Shown: positions 1 to 7,897 of the stretch, piece by piece
How the letters are laid out: the number at the start of each line of letters is the position of its first letter
How positions within the stretch are numbered: the first letter of the stretch is position 1
NCBI RefSeq assembly: GCF_003691585.1
Contig: NZ_CP033169.1
Location: 2,666,001 to 2,730,000, forward strand
Direction of reading: 5' to 3'
Length of the DNA stretch: 64,000 nt
DNA from: Biomaibacter acetigenes
GTDB taxonomy: Bacteria; Bacillota; Thermosediminibacteria; Thermosediminibacterales; Tepidanaerobacteraceae
Notes under the pieces: generated by a model
Database searches by the model: none
Seen by the model: only the letters and a program-made list of their open reading frames with translations
Told to the model about the DNA's origin: nothing
Made by a program: the position numbers and the translations under genes

Positions 1-13
1 TAAGATGCTCCAC
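1..13 (-). CDS. 5' tip of a gene running off the left edge
   Basis: On the minus strand a GGGGAGGTG ribosome binding site lies five bases ahead of a GTG at 13..11, starting a frame that leaves the window after four codons (V-E-H-L). It would follow mazF by about 20 bases in the same operon. Nothing can be said about its product. Confidence 0.25.
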
Positions 14-32
14 TTTGTCACCTCCCCTATGT

Positions 33-383
33 TTAAAATTCGGTAAGGCCAAGGCTTATTTTCAGGGCTTCATCCACTCTGACCATGATCTCCTGGTCGA
101 GAAAAGTAATCTTTTCCTTGAGTCTCCTTTTATCTATTGTTCTCAATTGTTCCAGTAATATAACCGAATCTTTTTCAAGTCCGTAATCCTCGCGCTTTAG
201 TTCCACATGGGTAGGAAGTTTGGCCTTGTCTATCTGAGATGTAATGGCAGCAATAATAACAGTGGGGCTGTATTTGTTCCCCACATCGTTTTGCACCACC
301 AGGACCGGCCTTATTCCACCCTGCTCTGAACCTATCACAGGGTTCAGGTCAGCATAGTATACATCCCCTCGCCTTACAAGCAC
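33..383 (-). CDS. mazF: Type II toxin MazF/PemK-family endoribonuclease (EndoA/NdoA-like)
   Basis: Sequence-specific mRNA endoribonuclease, toxin of a MazEF pair. The protein begins [15 protein letters not shown] and contains GSEQGG(I)RPVLVVQND, the MazF core that forms the RNA-binding groove, followed by the conserved LPTHVEL and DSVILLEQ(L)RTIDK stretches; it closely resembles Bacillus NdoA over its full length (about 116 aa). A longer frame exists to 422, but the GTG at 383 is chosen because it matches the family N terminus, sits one base after the antitoxin stop and has GGAG ten bases upstream. Position downstream of alr and the antitoxin matches the Bacillus alr-ndoAI-ndoA order. Expected to be co-transcribed with and neutralised by the upstream antitoxin. 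Confidence 0.93.
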   Translation of the reverse strand: MLVRRGDVYYADLNPVIGSEQGGIRPVLVVQNDVGNKYSPTVIIAAITSQIDKAKLPTHVELKREDYGLEKDSVILLEQLRTIDKRRLKEKITFLDQEIMVRVDEALKISLGLTEF

Positions 384-384
384 A

Positions 385-660
385 TTATTCACACTCCGAA
401 AGTCTTGTTTCGTAAAGAACAAAATCCTTCAAGTCCTCGTATAATCCCATTTCGGACAATTTGACATTGAGCTCGGCCATTTGCATGTAACCGCTTTTTA
501 GCTGTTCTCTCACTCTTATCTTTTCCCTTTCCCGGATATATAATCGCATGGCATCTCGGATAAATTCGCTGCGGTTTTTATTTTCCAGAGCCACGATACC
601 GTCTACTTCTTCCAGCAAATTATTAGGCAGACTTACAATTATCCTTTTCAAGTCGGCCAC
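385..660 (-). CDS. Ribbon-helix-helix antitoxin of the MazEF pair (CopG/EndoAI-like)
   Basis: Antitoxin and autorepressor. The N terminus ([19 protein letters not shown]) is a ribbon-helix-helix DNA-binding fold: one beta strand followed by helices with [17 protein letters not shown]. The C-terminal half, with GYMQMAELN, resembles the toxin-binding tail of Bacillus EndoAI. The GTG at 660 is preferred over the longer frame because GGGGGTG lies five bases upstream. It ends one base before the mazF start, so the two are translationally coupled, and it lies about 90 bases downstream of alr. Confidence 0.85.
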   Translation of the reverse strand: MADLKRIIVSLPNNLLEEVDGIVALENKNRSEFIRDAMRLYIREREKIRVREQLKSGYMQMAELNVKLSEMGLYEDLKDFVLYETRLSECE

Positions 661-751
661 ACCGGCACCCCCTAACAAATTTCGGAAACGCACACACGTA
701 TATATTTTATTATATATAAGTCAATATAATTATGTCAATCAAACAAGAAAA

Positions 752-1932
752 TTATACCTGTCCTGCCAAAAGATTTTTGACCTTAACAATCTTGCCATCC
801 CTGATATATACTCTGGGAACGCGCCTGGATACGCCGCAGACCACTTCGTAGTTGATGGTGCCTATGATCCTTGCTATTTCATCGGTGGAAACTGTGGGGT
901 CGCCCGAACCTCCGAAAAGCAGCACATCTTCCCCCGGTTCCACGGCACCCTGTATGTCGGTGACATCCACCATGCACTGGTCCATGCATACCCTTCCCAC
1001 TACCGGAGCCCTTTGTCCTTTTATCATCACCGAAGCTCTGGATGAAAGCAGCCTGGAGTAGCCGTCGGCATATCCCACCGGTAATGTGGCGATGATGCTC
1101 TGTCTTCTGGTGATGAAGGTACCGCCGTAGCTGATGGCCCTTCCTGCTCCAAGTATCTTAACGTGGGAAACCCTGGTTTTGAGGGACATAACGGGCTTAA
1201 GGTCAATTCTACTCTTATCCACCTCATCTGAAGGGTAAAGACCGTAAAGGATTATCCCCGGACGCACCATGTCAAGATGGGTATGGGGCAGTTCCATAAT
1301 GGCTGCGCTGTTGGCCGCGTGTTTTATAGGGATTTTATATCCATCTTTTTCCAGAGTTTCGACCACCGCCATGTATTTTTTGAACTGCTCCTCGGTGAAA
1401 GTCTTGTCCTTTTCATCGGCTTTGGAGAAGTGGGTAAACATGCCTTCCACTTCAAGGTTTTCCATGGAAAATAATTTTTTGATTTCGTCGATAGAAGAAG
1501 GTTCAGCCTGAAATCCTATGCGGCTCATGCCGGTATCCAGCTTGATGTGAATCTTTGCCTTTTTGTCCTGTTTTTGGCTTCCAGAGAAAGTTTTTGAGCC
1601 GATGATACATTATAAACGGTCTGGGTGATATCATGCTCTACTATTTTATCAAATTGTTCTTCAGGTGTAAAACCCAAAATAAGGATGGGAGCTTTTATGC
1701 CCTCTTTTCTTAGCTGCAGTGCTTCGTCCAGGAATGCCACGGCAAGGTAGGAAACTCCGCAGTCAAGGGCAGTTTGGGCCACTTCCAGGACTCCATGACC
1801 GTAGCCGTCGGCTTTTACTACGGCGCAGATTGCGGCCTGGGGGTCAGCAACCCGCCGTATCTCTTTGAGGTTGTGCTTGAGATTGTCCAGATTTATCTCG
1901 GCTCTGGTGGGCCGGAGGTGTGTAAGGTCCAT
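752..1932 (-). pseudogene. alr: Alanine racemase, frameshifted as read
   Basis: PLP-dependent interconversion of L- and D-alanine for peptidoglycan. The N-terminal part has the PLP lysine motif AVVKADGYGHG and ends in a wrong frame after KNRTK; the C-terminal part resumes at DTGMSRIGF and carries [19 protein letters not shown] and the catalytic-tyrosine region [13 protein letters not shown]. The break lies in a run of five A on the sense strand (T at 1560-1564); one extra A restores [21 protein letters not shown] and a 393-residue protein of normal length. Start ATG at 1932 has AGGAG eight bases upstream. Either a sequencing undercall or a real loss; if real, another racemase must supply D-alanine. 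Lies between nnr and mazEF as in Bacillus. Confidence 0.9.
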
Positions 1933-2085
1933 GGGGCATGCTCCTTTCTGGTGTGCTGGGTTCAAACATATGAATTTGTTTATCTCCGCTTCGCTAAGGG
2001 AATCTAAATGGCTTCACAACACAAGCTTTATGCAAGCCAGTTAACCCCCATCAAAGCTTTTTAATTTATAATCAGCCACATAACA

Positions 2086-3675
2086 TTAACCATCAATCGG
2101 CTGCGTATTCGAACTTCTAGCCTCGAACTTCGAGAATGCCTCTGGTAGAAAATCGAGCAGGTCACTCGCTATTAAAGAAATTTCGCCTTTGGCTGCAGCG
2201 GCAAGATCACCTGCCAGGCCATGGATGTAAGCACCCGCAGCTGCGGCCTCCCATGGTTCCATGCCTCTGGCCAGGAAGGCTGCTATTATGCCGGTGAGCA
2301 CATCGCCGCTGCCTCCGGTAGCCATGCCGGGATTTCCGGTGGGGTTTATCCAAAGGCTACCTTCAGGAGCGGCGATCATGGTCCGGGCTCCTTTTAACAG
2401 GGCGGTGCATTTGAATCTTTTTGTGGCTTCGCGGACCGCCCCCACCCGGTCCTCCTGAACCGCACCGGCATCGGTGGAAAGAAGCCTCGCCATTTCGCCG
2501 GGATGCGGAGTAATGATAGCCGGCACTTTAAGTCCTGCCAGGATTTCAGGTTTTTCTGCCAGGGCGTTGAGACCGTCGGCATCTATCACCATGGGCACTG
2601 GACAAGCCGCTACGAATTGCCTTATAAAATCCCGGGTCTCATCCTGCCGGGAAAGGCCCGGACCGATAGCTGCGGCGTCACACTGGGAAGAAAATTCGAG
2701 AGCTTTTCCCAGAGCTTTTATGGAAAAGCTTCTTTGAGGTGTCTCGGGCAAAGCAAGGGTCATCACTTCGGTGATTTTTGCTTCCATGATGTCGTTGAGG
2801 CTTTCGGGGGTCCCCAGGGTCACCAGGCCCGCACCGCTTCTTGCCGCCGCCAGGCTGCAGAGGGCGGCGGCTCCTGTCATGCCGGCCGAACCCGCCAGGA
2901 TAAAGACTCTGCCGAAAGTCCCCTTATGGGCATCGGGGGGATACGGTTTGAAAAGGCCGGCTACCTGATCCTTTTCCAGCAGTTCTGCTTCTGCCTTTAC
3001 GCTTTTCAATATACTGGAGGGCATCCCTATGTCGGCCACAATAATCTTCCCGGCATAGGCTGCTCCGGGATAAAGCACCATCCCCATCTTGGGAAGGGCC
3101 ATGGTCACGGTTTCCCGGGCCCTGACCGCAGCCCCCAGGACTTTTCCGGTCTCCCCGGAGATGCCCGAAGGTATATCTACCGCAACAACCGGAACATCCA
3201 GGCTGTTTATAAGTTCAATTGCCTGCCGGCCTGTGCCCTGGACTTCTCCTCTCAATCCGGTGCCAAAGAGGGCGTCCACTATAGCTGCGGCATCCCCGCA
3301 GTGTTCCCGGGCTTTATCCAGGTCCTCGCCGCTTTCGATGATTATTACGGAAATATCCATATTCAAAATTATATGGTAATTTATGGCGGCATCCCCTTTT
3401 ATTGCCTCAGGTTCTGCCACAAGGAAGATAATCGGTTCAAAGCCCATATTGGCCAGGTGACGGGCCGCCACAAACCCGTCGCCCCCGTTGTTGCCCTTGC
3501 CGCAAAAGAGTACTACTTTTCTTTTCTTTTTCAGGGGGTCTTCATCCCACAAGCGTTTTACCGCCAGGGCTACTTCCCGGCCGGCGTTTTCCATGAGCAC
3601 GATTCCGGGAACATTCATATCTTCAATGGCCTTCCTGTCCAGCTCCCTCATGGTGGAAGGGCTTACTACCTTCAT
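2086..3675 (-). CDS. nnr: Bifunctional NAD(P)H-hydrate epimerase / ADP-dependent NAD(P)H-hydrate dehydratase
   Basis: Repairs hydrated NADH/NADPH. The N-terminal YjeF epimerase domain (about residues 1-215) has VLMENAGREVA, CGKGNNGGDGFVAARHL and DALFGTGLRGEV; the C-terminal ribokinase-like dehydratase (about 225-515) has the KGTFGRVFILAGS opening, GPGLS, DADGLNAL, ITPHPGEMARLL, TALLKGARTMI and NPGMATGGSGDVLTG. Start ATG at 3675 is preferred over an upstream in-frame codon because GGAGGTGG sits just before it. It overlaps the end of acpS by 53 bases. Its last codons lie in a TTCGA-rich low-complexity stretch (about 2105-2134) of the kind also seen between genes here, so the C-terminal tail may be an acquired extension. 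Confidence 0.95.
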   Translation of the reverse strand: MKVVSPSTMRELDRKAIEDMNVPGIVLMENAGREVALAVKRLWDEDPLKKKRKVVLFCGKGNNGGDGFVAARHLANMGFEPIIFLVAEPEAIKGDAAINYHIILNMDISVIIIESGEDLDKAREHCGDAAAIVDALFGTGLRGEVQGTGRQAIELINSLDVPVVAVDIPSGISGETGKVLGAAVRARETVTMALPKMGMVLYPGAAYAGKIIVADIGMPSSILKSVKAEAELLEKDQVAGLFKPYPPDAHKGTFGRVFILAGSAGMTGAAALCSLAAARSGAGLVTLGTPESLNDIMEAKITEVMTLALPETPQRSFSIKALGKALEFSSQCDAAAIGPGLSRQDETRDFIRQFVAACPVPMVIDADGLNALAEKPEILAGLKVPAIITPHPGEMARLLSTDAGAVQEDRVGAVREATKRFKCTALLKGARTMIAAPEGSLWINPTGNPGMATGGSGDVLTGIIAAFLARGMEPWEAAAAGAYIHGLAGDLAAAAKGEISLIASDLLDFLPEAFSKFEARSSNTQPIDG

Positions 3676-4051
3676 TTTGACCACCTCCACGGGCCACCGC
3701 AAAGGCTATGGCATAGTCCCTGCAGTGGGATATGGTTACAAGAATTTTTTCAAATCCTCCTGATTTTAATATTTCTTCGGCCCTGCCTGACAGCACGGCA
3801 TAAGGCTTACCGTTATGATCGTTCAATATCTCTATTTCCCGCCACCGGAAATATCTGAAGCCGGTCCCCAGAGCCTTGGCCACAGCTTCTTTGGCCGCAA
3901 ACTTGCCCGCCAGGCGTTGATAAAAAATTGCCATTTTATTTTTATCAATACCAGAAAGTTCCTGATGGGTAAAAAATCTTTCTAAAAATCTTTTTCTCCG
4001 GCAGGCCCTTTTTATCCTGTCGATCTCAACAATATCAACGCCGATTTCCAT
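3623..4051 (-). CDS. acpS: Holo-[acyl-carrier-protein] synthase
   Basis: Transfers 4'-phosphopantetheine from CoA to apo-ACP. It begins MEIGVDIVEIDRIKRA with the Mg-binding Asp in GVDIVEI, and contains LAGKFAAKEAVAKALG, the second metal and CoA-binding motif, and ISHCRDYAIAFAVA near the end. At 142 residues it is longer than the usual ~125 because the reading frame continues past the start of nnr and overlaps it by 53 bases. First gene of the acpS-nnr-alr-mazEF run; GAGGTG lies seven bases before the ATG, and a TATAAT-like -10 is visible at 4079-4084. Confidence 0.94.
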   Translation of the reverse strand: MEIGVDIVEIDRIKRACRRKRFLERFFTHQELSGIDKNKMAIFYQRLAGKFAAKEAVAKALGTGFRYFRWREIEILNDHNGKPYAVLSGRAEEILKSGGFEKILVTISHCRDYAIAFAVARGGGQNEGSKPFHHEGAGQEGH

Positions 4052-4219
4052 TTAACACCTCAATACTTTGATTTCTATATTATATCCGATATATAAATGA
4101 AAAGTTTGCTGCTTGAATTTTTTAATTCAAAATGAAGCAAAATAATTGTAGTTTAATATAATAATTTCTATACAGGGCCTGTAAAACCTTCCGGAAGTAA
4201 AAAAAATTAAATTAAAATA

Positions 4220-4248
4220 TTGACCTTTCCTGACCTTCATGCTATAAT
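4220..4248 (+). promoter_or_regulatory. SigA-type promoter of hsp20
   Basis: TTGACC at 4220-4225 and TATAAT at 4243-4248 with a 17-base spacer, about 40 bases before the Hsp20 start. I see no CIRCE inverted repeat between it and the gene. Confidence 0.8.
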
Positions 4249-4289
4249 ATATAGTAACAAAGGTAATATATGTTAAAGGAGGAATTTTT

Positions 4290-4724
4290 ATGCGCGGCAG
4301 AGGTTTAGTTCCATGGAGACGTAGAGGAGGATTGCTCCCCGGGTTTTTCGACTTCGGCTTTGACTTTGATGACTTCTTTGACAATTTCTTTAATCTGCAG
4401 CCGGTAAGGGCCGATATGAGGGAAACTGAAAAAGAGTATATCGTCGAGGCGGACCTGCCGGGATATGACAAGAACAATATAGAGATCCGCTTTGAAAACA
4501 ATCTGCTCACCATTTCCGCCCAGCAGGACGAGACCACCGAAGAAAAGGGCGAAAACTATATCCACCGGGAACGCCGCCGCGGCAGTTTTTCAAGGTCCAT
4601 CCCCGTGCCCGAGAATGTCAACGGTGATGCCATAAAGGCCAGTTTCAACAACGGCGTGCTGCAGATAATACTGCCCAAGATCACGCCATCCAAACCCAGT
4701 GGAAGAAAGATAGACATCGATTAA
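4290..4724 (+). CDS. Hsp20/alpha-crystallin family small heat-shock protein
   Basis: ATP-independent holdase chaperone. The N-terminal 35 residues are rich in Phe, Gly and Asp, followed by an alpha-crystallin domain (about residues 38-135) with ADMRETEKEYIVEADLPG, the beta-6 loop region and FNNGVLQIILPK, matching the A-x-x-x-n-G-v-L signature. A short charged C-terminal tail follows; the canonical I-x-I anchor is seen only as KIDID at the very end. Length (144 aa) is normal. Start ATG has AAAGGAGG at ideal distance. Monocistronic: own promoter upstream and a hairpin downstream at 4793-4816. Confidence 0.95.
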   Translation: MRGRGLVPWRRRGGLLPGFFDFGFDFDDFFDNFFNLQPVRADMRETEKEYIVEADLPGYDKNNIEIRFENNLLTISAQQDETTEEKGENYIHRERRRGSFSRSIPVPENVNGDAIKASFNNGVLQIILPKITPSKPSGRKIDID

Positions 4725-4792
4725 CAAACAGGTTCATATCCGTCAGAAGCCCTCTTGCCGGGGGTAAAATACCCAACAGCATAAACCGTAAA

Positions 4793-4816
4793 AGGGCCAT
4801 CCGCAAGGATGGCTCT
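4793..4816 (+). terminator. Stem-loop downstream of hsp20
   Basis: Ten-base stem AGGGCCATCC / GGATGGCTCT (one G-U) with a GCAA loop, followed by a T-rich but interrupted tail. Plausible factor-independent terminator for hsp20; it also lies downstream of the convergent HD-GYP gene. Confidence 0.55.
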
Positions 4817-4912
4817 ATTTCATTTCACCCCCACTCTATTATTTCAGCACGCCCAAAATTTCGGCCCTGCATGGCGCCCTGAAGTTTCCTGTGGCAACCT
4901 TCTTCACCAACA

Positions 4913-6178
4913 TCAATCCACCGGCTGCAGAAATTTCTTATATTCTTCAGCCGAACCCGCCTGGGCCTCCATACGGCAGGAATTAATCTCATCAAAGTGA
5001 AGTCTCAGCAGGGATACAATATTTGAATCCAGGGCTGAACCGTCAGCCATCTGCTGGAGAACCTGCATGGCTCTCTCTTCAGGCATTCCCTTCCTGTAAG
5101 GGCGGTCTTCTGTTATAGCAGTAAACACATCCGCCACCGCCATGATCCGGGACCCCAGAGGCAGATCCTGACCTTTGTGGTGGAAGGGATAACCGCTGCC
5201 GTCCAGGCGTTCGTGGTGAAAGGAGGCCCAGGTATTTATTTCATAGAGATCGGCGATGGGCTCGAGGATGCGGTAAGTGTAGTATGTATGGCTGCGAATT
5301 ATATCGAACTCGGGCTTTGTCAGCTCCGACGGCTTTTCCAGTATCTCCGCAGGCACTGCCAGCTTTCCCAGATCGTGCAGGTAGCCCGCAATTCTCATCA
5401 TCCGGCACTCTCTTTCTGAAAACCCGACAAATCTGGCCAGCAACTCCGCACTGGCTGCAACGCCGCTGGAGTGGGTGGCGGTGAACCGGCTTCTGAAATC
5501 GATGATGCGAGAAAAAAGCCTGGCCAGGTTGAGCAGTTCCTCCATGTCCAGCTCGACGACCGGCAACGCCAGCCTCAGAGGCAGAACCGAGTCTGGCGAT
5601 GGAGAAGCAGCGTCGAGCCAGAAACTCTCTTTGGCAGCCAAATTCCTGAAGGCATCCACCAGTTCCGGCATGAACATTTTCCCGGACTGCCCATTTACCA
5701 TCTCGCAGATTCTTGCAGCTTCCCCCAGCACTTCCTGATGCTTGCCTATGAGCACGGCCACACGGTCGGCCAGATGCAAAATATGGCTGCCCTTCGGGAC
5801 TTTCTGCCCACTGAATTCGCACCCGGCCCCGCCGGCCCACGGCACGTGATGGAATCGCACGATACCGGCCGCACTGGAAAAAGGCCCGTAATCTTTGAGA
5901 AGTAAAAAGCCAGCTTCCGCGTGCCCGTGAGGATTCTCAAGTTCAAACTGCAGAGTGGCTATTCTTTCTTTGAGGGAAAAAGCTCCGATATCATGCAGCG
6001 CCCCTGCCAGCACCAGTTCCCGCAGCTCCGCCGCCGGTAGATTTAATTGTTTGCCTATGCAGAAAGCTATGTAGGCCACCTGCATATGATGATTGACCAC
6101 CGCTGGACTGACCAGATCTATAGCCCGGGACAAAGACATGATTAAATCGAATATCTGAATTCTTGGTTCCTTTATCAT
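4913..6178 (-). CDS. Two-domain HD / HD-GYP phosphohydrolase, probable c-di-GMP phosphodiesterase
   Basis: Predicted cytoplasmic metal-dependent phosphohydrolase. An N-terminal HD-type domain (about residues 10-170) has NHHMQVAYIAF, ALHDIG and VRFHHVPW. The C-terminal half (about 215-400) is a complete HD-GYP domain: HSSGVAASA, GYLHDLGKLAVP, IRSHTYYT, FHHERLDGSGYP and VADVFTAITEDRPYR. The HHE...GSGYP signature indicates hydrolysis of cyclic di-GMP. No sensor or membrane segment is seen. Start ATG at 6178 is chosen because AAGGGGG lies seven bases ahead and the upstream in-frame residues look non-conserved. With the GGDEF protein at 21694-23391 it suggests an active c-di-GMP network. Confidence 0.88.
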   Translation of the reverse strand: MIKEPRIQIFDLIMSLSRAIDLVSPAVVNHHMQVAYIAFCIGKQLNLPAAELRELVLAGALHDIGAFSLKERIATLQFELENPHGHAEAGFLLLKDYGPFSSAAGIVRFHHVPWAGGAGCEFSGQKVPKGSHILHLADRVAVLIGKHQEVLGEAARICEMVNGQSGKMFMPELVDAFRNLAAKESFWLDAASPSPDSVLPLRLALPVVELDMEELLNLARLFSRIIDFRSRFTATHSSGVAASAELLARFVGFSERECRMMRIAGYLHDLGKLAVPAEILEKPSELTKPEFDIIRSHTYYTYRILEPIADLYEINTWASFHHERLDGSGYPFHHKGQDLPLGSRIMAVADVFTAITEDRPYRKGMPEERAMQVLQQMADGSALDSNIVSLLRLHFDEINSCRMEAQAGSAEEYKKFLQPVD

Positions 6179-6352
6179 TCCGCAAGACCCCCTTGCCGTA
6201 TCGTTAGACCTCTTAAAAATTATATCATTATTTATAAAATTTTCCACTGAGGTTAAGGTAATATGCTTTTGCAGGGCTAGACCCTCAAGATGATATATAT
6301 AACATTTAAAACGAAATAGTTACCTTTTAAAAATCTATCAATTTATAAACAC

Positions 6353-6381
6353 TTGTTCGTAATATTATTTAGTATTATAAT
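6353..6381 (+). promoter_or_regulatory. Promoter of the LAGLIDADG gene
   Basis: TTGTTC at 6353-6358 and a perfect TATAAT at 6376-6381 with a 17-base spacer, 44 bases before the ATG. The gene therefore appears to have its own transcription signal. Confidence 0.6.
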
Positions 6382-6424
6382 TGCTTATAAGACTTACATT
6401 TTATTTTTATTAAAGGGTGATTAC

Positions 6425-6832
6425 ATGACAGACACTGAAAAAGCTTATATTGCAGGTATTATTGATGGAGAGGGTAGTATAACTTTAGTAAAGCAACATA
6501 AAAATAGAAATCCTTCACCAATGATTTCTGTAGCTTCAACTGATTTAGAGCTTTTAATTTGGATGAAAAAAACTATTAACGGTGGAACCATTATAAAAAA
6601 GAAGAACTATAATCCTGAAAATCATCTCAATTCATATGTTTTTAATTTGACCTACAATAAGGCATTAAAATTGCTGCAAGAAATAGAACCATATTTAGTA
6701 ATCGAACGAAAAAAGCAAAGAGCAAGATTGCTAATTAACGAATATAAACAGGTGACGCCAAGAAATGGAAAGTATAATGAAGAGCTGGCAAAAAAAAGAG
6801 AGAAATTTTATAAAACATTTATATCTCTATAA
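6425..6832 (+). CDS. Free-standing single-motif LAGLIDADG homing endonuclease
   Basis: Small (135 aa) LAGLIDADG-fold protein. The one visible motif, AYIAGIIDGEGSI, is at the N terminus with the acidic metal ligand in the GEG position, so the enzyme would act as a homodimer on a near-palindromic site. The middle has alternating strands and the C terminus is Lys-rich. ATG at 6425 follows AAGGGTGAT and matches the family start. It is more AT-rich than its neighbours, a sign of transfer. It is not inside an intron: it converges tail to tail on ssrA and shares the hairpin at 6838-6853. The intron-bearing T-loop of ssrA is about 320 bases away, so it may be the mobility enzyme of that intron; the target site is inference. 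Confidence 0.82.
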   Translation: MTDTEKAYIAGIIDGEGSITLVKQHKNRNPSPMISVASTDLELLIWMKKTINGGTIIKKKNYNPENHLNSYVFNLTYNKALKLLQEIEPYLVIERKKQRARLLINEYKQVTPRNGKYNEELAKKREKFYKTFISL

Positions 6833-6837
6833 AAAAA

Positions 6838-6853
6838 ACACCCTCGCGGGTGT
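6838..6853 (-). terminator. Bidirectional terminator between ssrA and the LAGLIDADG gene
   Basis: ACACCC TCGC GGGTGT hairpin. On the minus strand it is followed by eight T, an excellent terminator for ssrA ten bases after the CCA end; on the plus strand it is followed by AATTTTCTTTT and can end the LAGLIDADG transcript. Confidence 0.85.
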
Positions 6854-6880
6854 AATTTTCTTTTGGTGGAGGCGAGGGGA

Positions 6881-7150
6881 CACATAGTCCGGTATTTTCA
6901 TACCGGTGCTGACTATATCTTTGGCTTACTGCAAAGCCACCCGGCGTGTTATAGAAGCTTATTTTTGCTTGATGCTTCTATCCTAGTATTCCCTATGATT
7001 ATTAGGGAACCTATAAGTCGATACAGGGCTGTAAGCTTGCGCCTCATACCCCTCGGTGTTACCATATCACTGTTACAAGCAGTGATGAAGGTTTCACCGA
7101 TAAAGCCGAGTTTTCACCCGTATGTCACCATACGGGGCGACTCTTTATGA
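6881..7150 (-). ncRNA. Group I self-splicing intron in the tmRNA T-loop
   Basis: About 270 nt, without an internal ORF. Its conserved core includes the S-element AAAGATATAGTC (plus 6911-6922), followed by a CCGGTA/TACCGG P9-like hairpin and a terminal G. Exon 1 ends ...CGAT; its last four bases pair with GTCG at intron positions 10-13, giving the expected U-G pair at the 5' splice site, and the adjoining GGGG/CCCC can extend P1 across a two-base bulge. Removing 7150..6881 restores a perfect tmRNA T arm, which fixes the borders to within about one base. Group I introns have been reported at this position in some bacterial tmRNA genes; autonomous splicing here is inferred. Confidence 0.88.
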
Positions 7151-7367
7151 ATCGAACCCCTGTCCGAAGGCACATCAATAAAAGCGTCTACAGGCTTATC
7201 TCCCGCTTTTGTTCTCGCCGGTTTTTCTCCCGGGAGCAGGATAAAAGATCGGCCAGCTCTTTAATTTTCTCCTATAGTGCCAGAGCTGCACTACGGGAAG
7301 ATCCCGGATTTATGACACCCTTTTCCCGGCCGCCGGGCACCGCCGGGGAGGGTGCGCTGCTATTTAA

Positions 7368-7397
7368 TTAAGCAGCGAGTGCTAATTCGTCTTTGGC
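7368..7397 (-). other. tmRNA proteolysis-tag reading frame (AKDELALAA)
   Basis: Within exon 1, TAAAC precedes resume codon GCC, and the frame reads A-K-D-E-L-A-L-A-A before TAA. The ALAA end is the usual degradation signal recognised by ClpXP-type proteases. The charged KDEL core is unusual next to the common NDENYALAA/NDDNYALAA type tags. Confidence 0.85.
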
Positions 7398-7544
7398 GTT
7401 TATTTTACGCTTCCGGATTTACGAGTCGGAAAGCTCGACCTGCAGCTTTTATCTCTGCCGCCCCCGTCGAAACCAAACGCCCCCGTATTTATTTTTCTGC
7501 AAGATTATTATACAACAAAAAAAATATTATATCAAGAAAAGTCG

Positions 7545-7875
7545 CTATGGTTCATAGATCATCTTCCGGGTCATGCCACCGTCGATCACAAGATTTATGC
7601 CGGTAATGAAGCTGTTCTCATCAGCTGTAAGAAAAAGACATGCTCTGGCGATATCTTCGGGCTTTCCCACGCGGCCTGCGGGGTGATGGAGATGGTCTAT
7701 TTCCCGTAGTTTTTCGTAGTCGCCTGTTTCTATCCAGCCGGGACTTATGGTGTTCACCCTTATGCGGTCAGGGCCCAGAGAAAGCGCCAGAGCATGGGTG
7801 AGGGAAAGTATCCCTCCCTTTGATGCCGCCCCGTCCGGAGCCCGTGACCACCACCACTTTATCTTTGAAATTCAT
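7545..7875 (-). pseudogene. Remnant of a short-chain dehydrogenase/reductase with internal deletion
   Basis: Starts like an SDR at ATG 7875 (GGAGGGGGAG ahead) with NFKDKVVVVTGSGRG, the Rossmann glycine motif. It then jumps, out of frame, to ASKGGILSLTHAL, the helix after the catalytic Tyr-x3-Lys, followed by RIRVNTISPGW, GRVGKPEDIARACLFL and INLVIDGGMT to the stop at 7545. About 130 central residues, including the catalytic Tyr, are missing. The join lies in a GC-rich stretch (around 7825-7840). Immediately upstream of ssrA on the same strand. Confidence 0.8.
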
Positions 7876-7897
7876 GCCAGCTATCTCTCCCCCTCCG

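Larger units (their letters stand above)
6864..7484 (-). ncRNA. ssrA: tmRNA gene interrupted by a group I intron
   Basis: Transfer-messenger RNA that rescues stalled ribosomes by trans-translation. The 5' end at 7484 reads GGGGGCGTTTGGTTTCGACG, the conserved tmRNA start; the encoded 3' end at 6864 reads CGCCTCCACCA. The seven-base acceptor stem GGGGGCG / CGCCTCC pairs fully (one G-U), and CCA is encoded. The tag ORF lies at 7397-7368. The T arm is split: AGGGG-TTCGAT ends the first exon (7484..7151) and TCCCCT begins the second (6880..6864). Joined, they give stem AGGGG / CCCCT with loop TTCGATT. The mature RNA would be 351 nt, normal for a one-piece tmRNA. A strong terminator follows. Confidence 0.95.

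Noticed and set aside
1560-1564. Programmed frameshifting in alr
   Set aside because: Only five A, no stimulatory hairpin or internal ribosome site seen; the same indel type in unrelated genes makes consensus error more likely.
2503-3858. A 451-codon open frame on the plus strand
   Set aside because: It is exactly antisense to nnr and acpS, has no homologous motif and no ribosome site; it is a by-product of codon bias in nnr.
6863-7606. Several short plus-strand frames across the ssrA region
   Set aside because: They are antisense to tmRNA exons and intron; the RNA structures explain the sequence fully.
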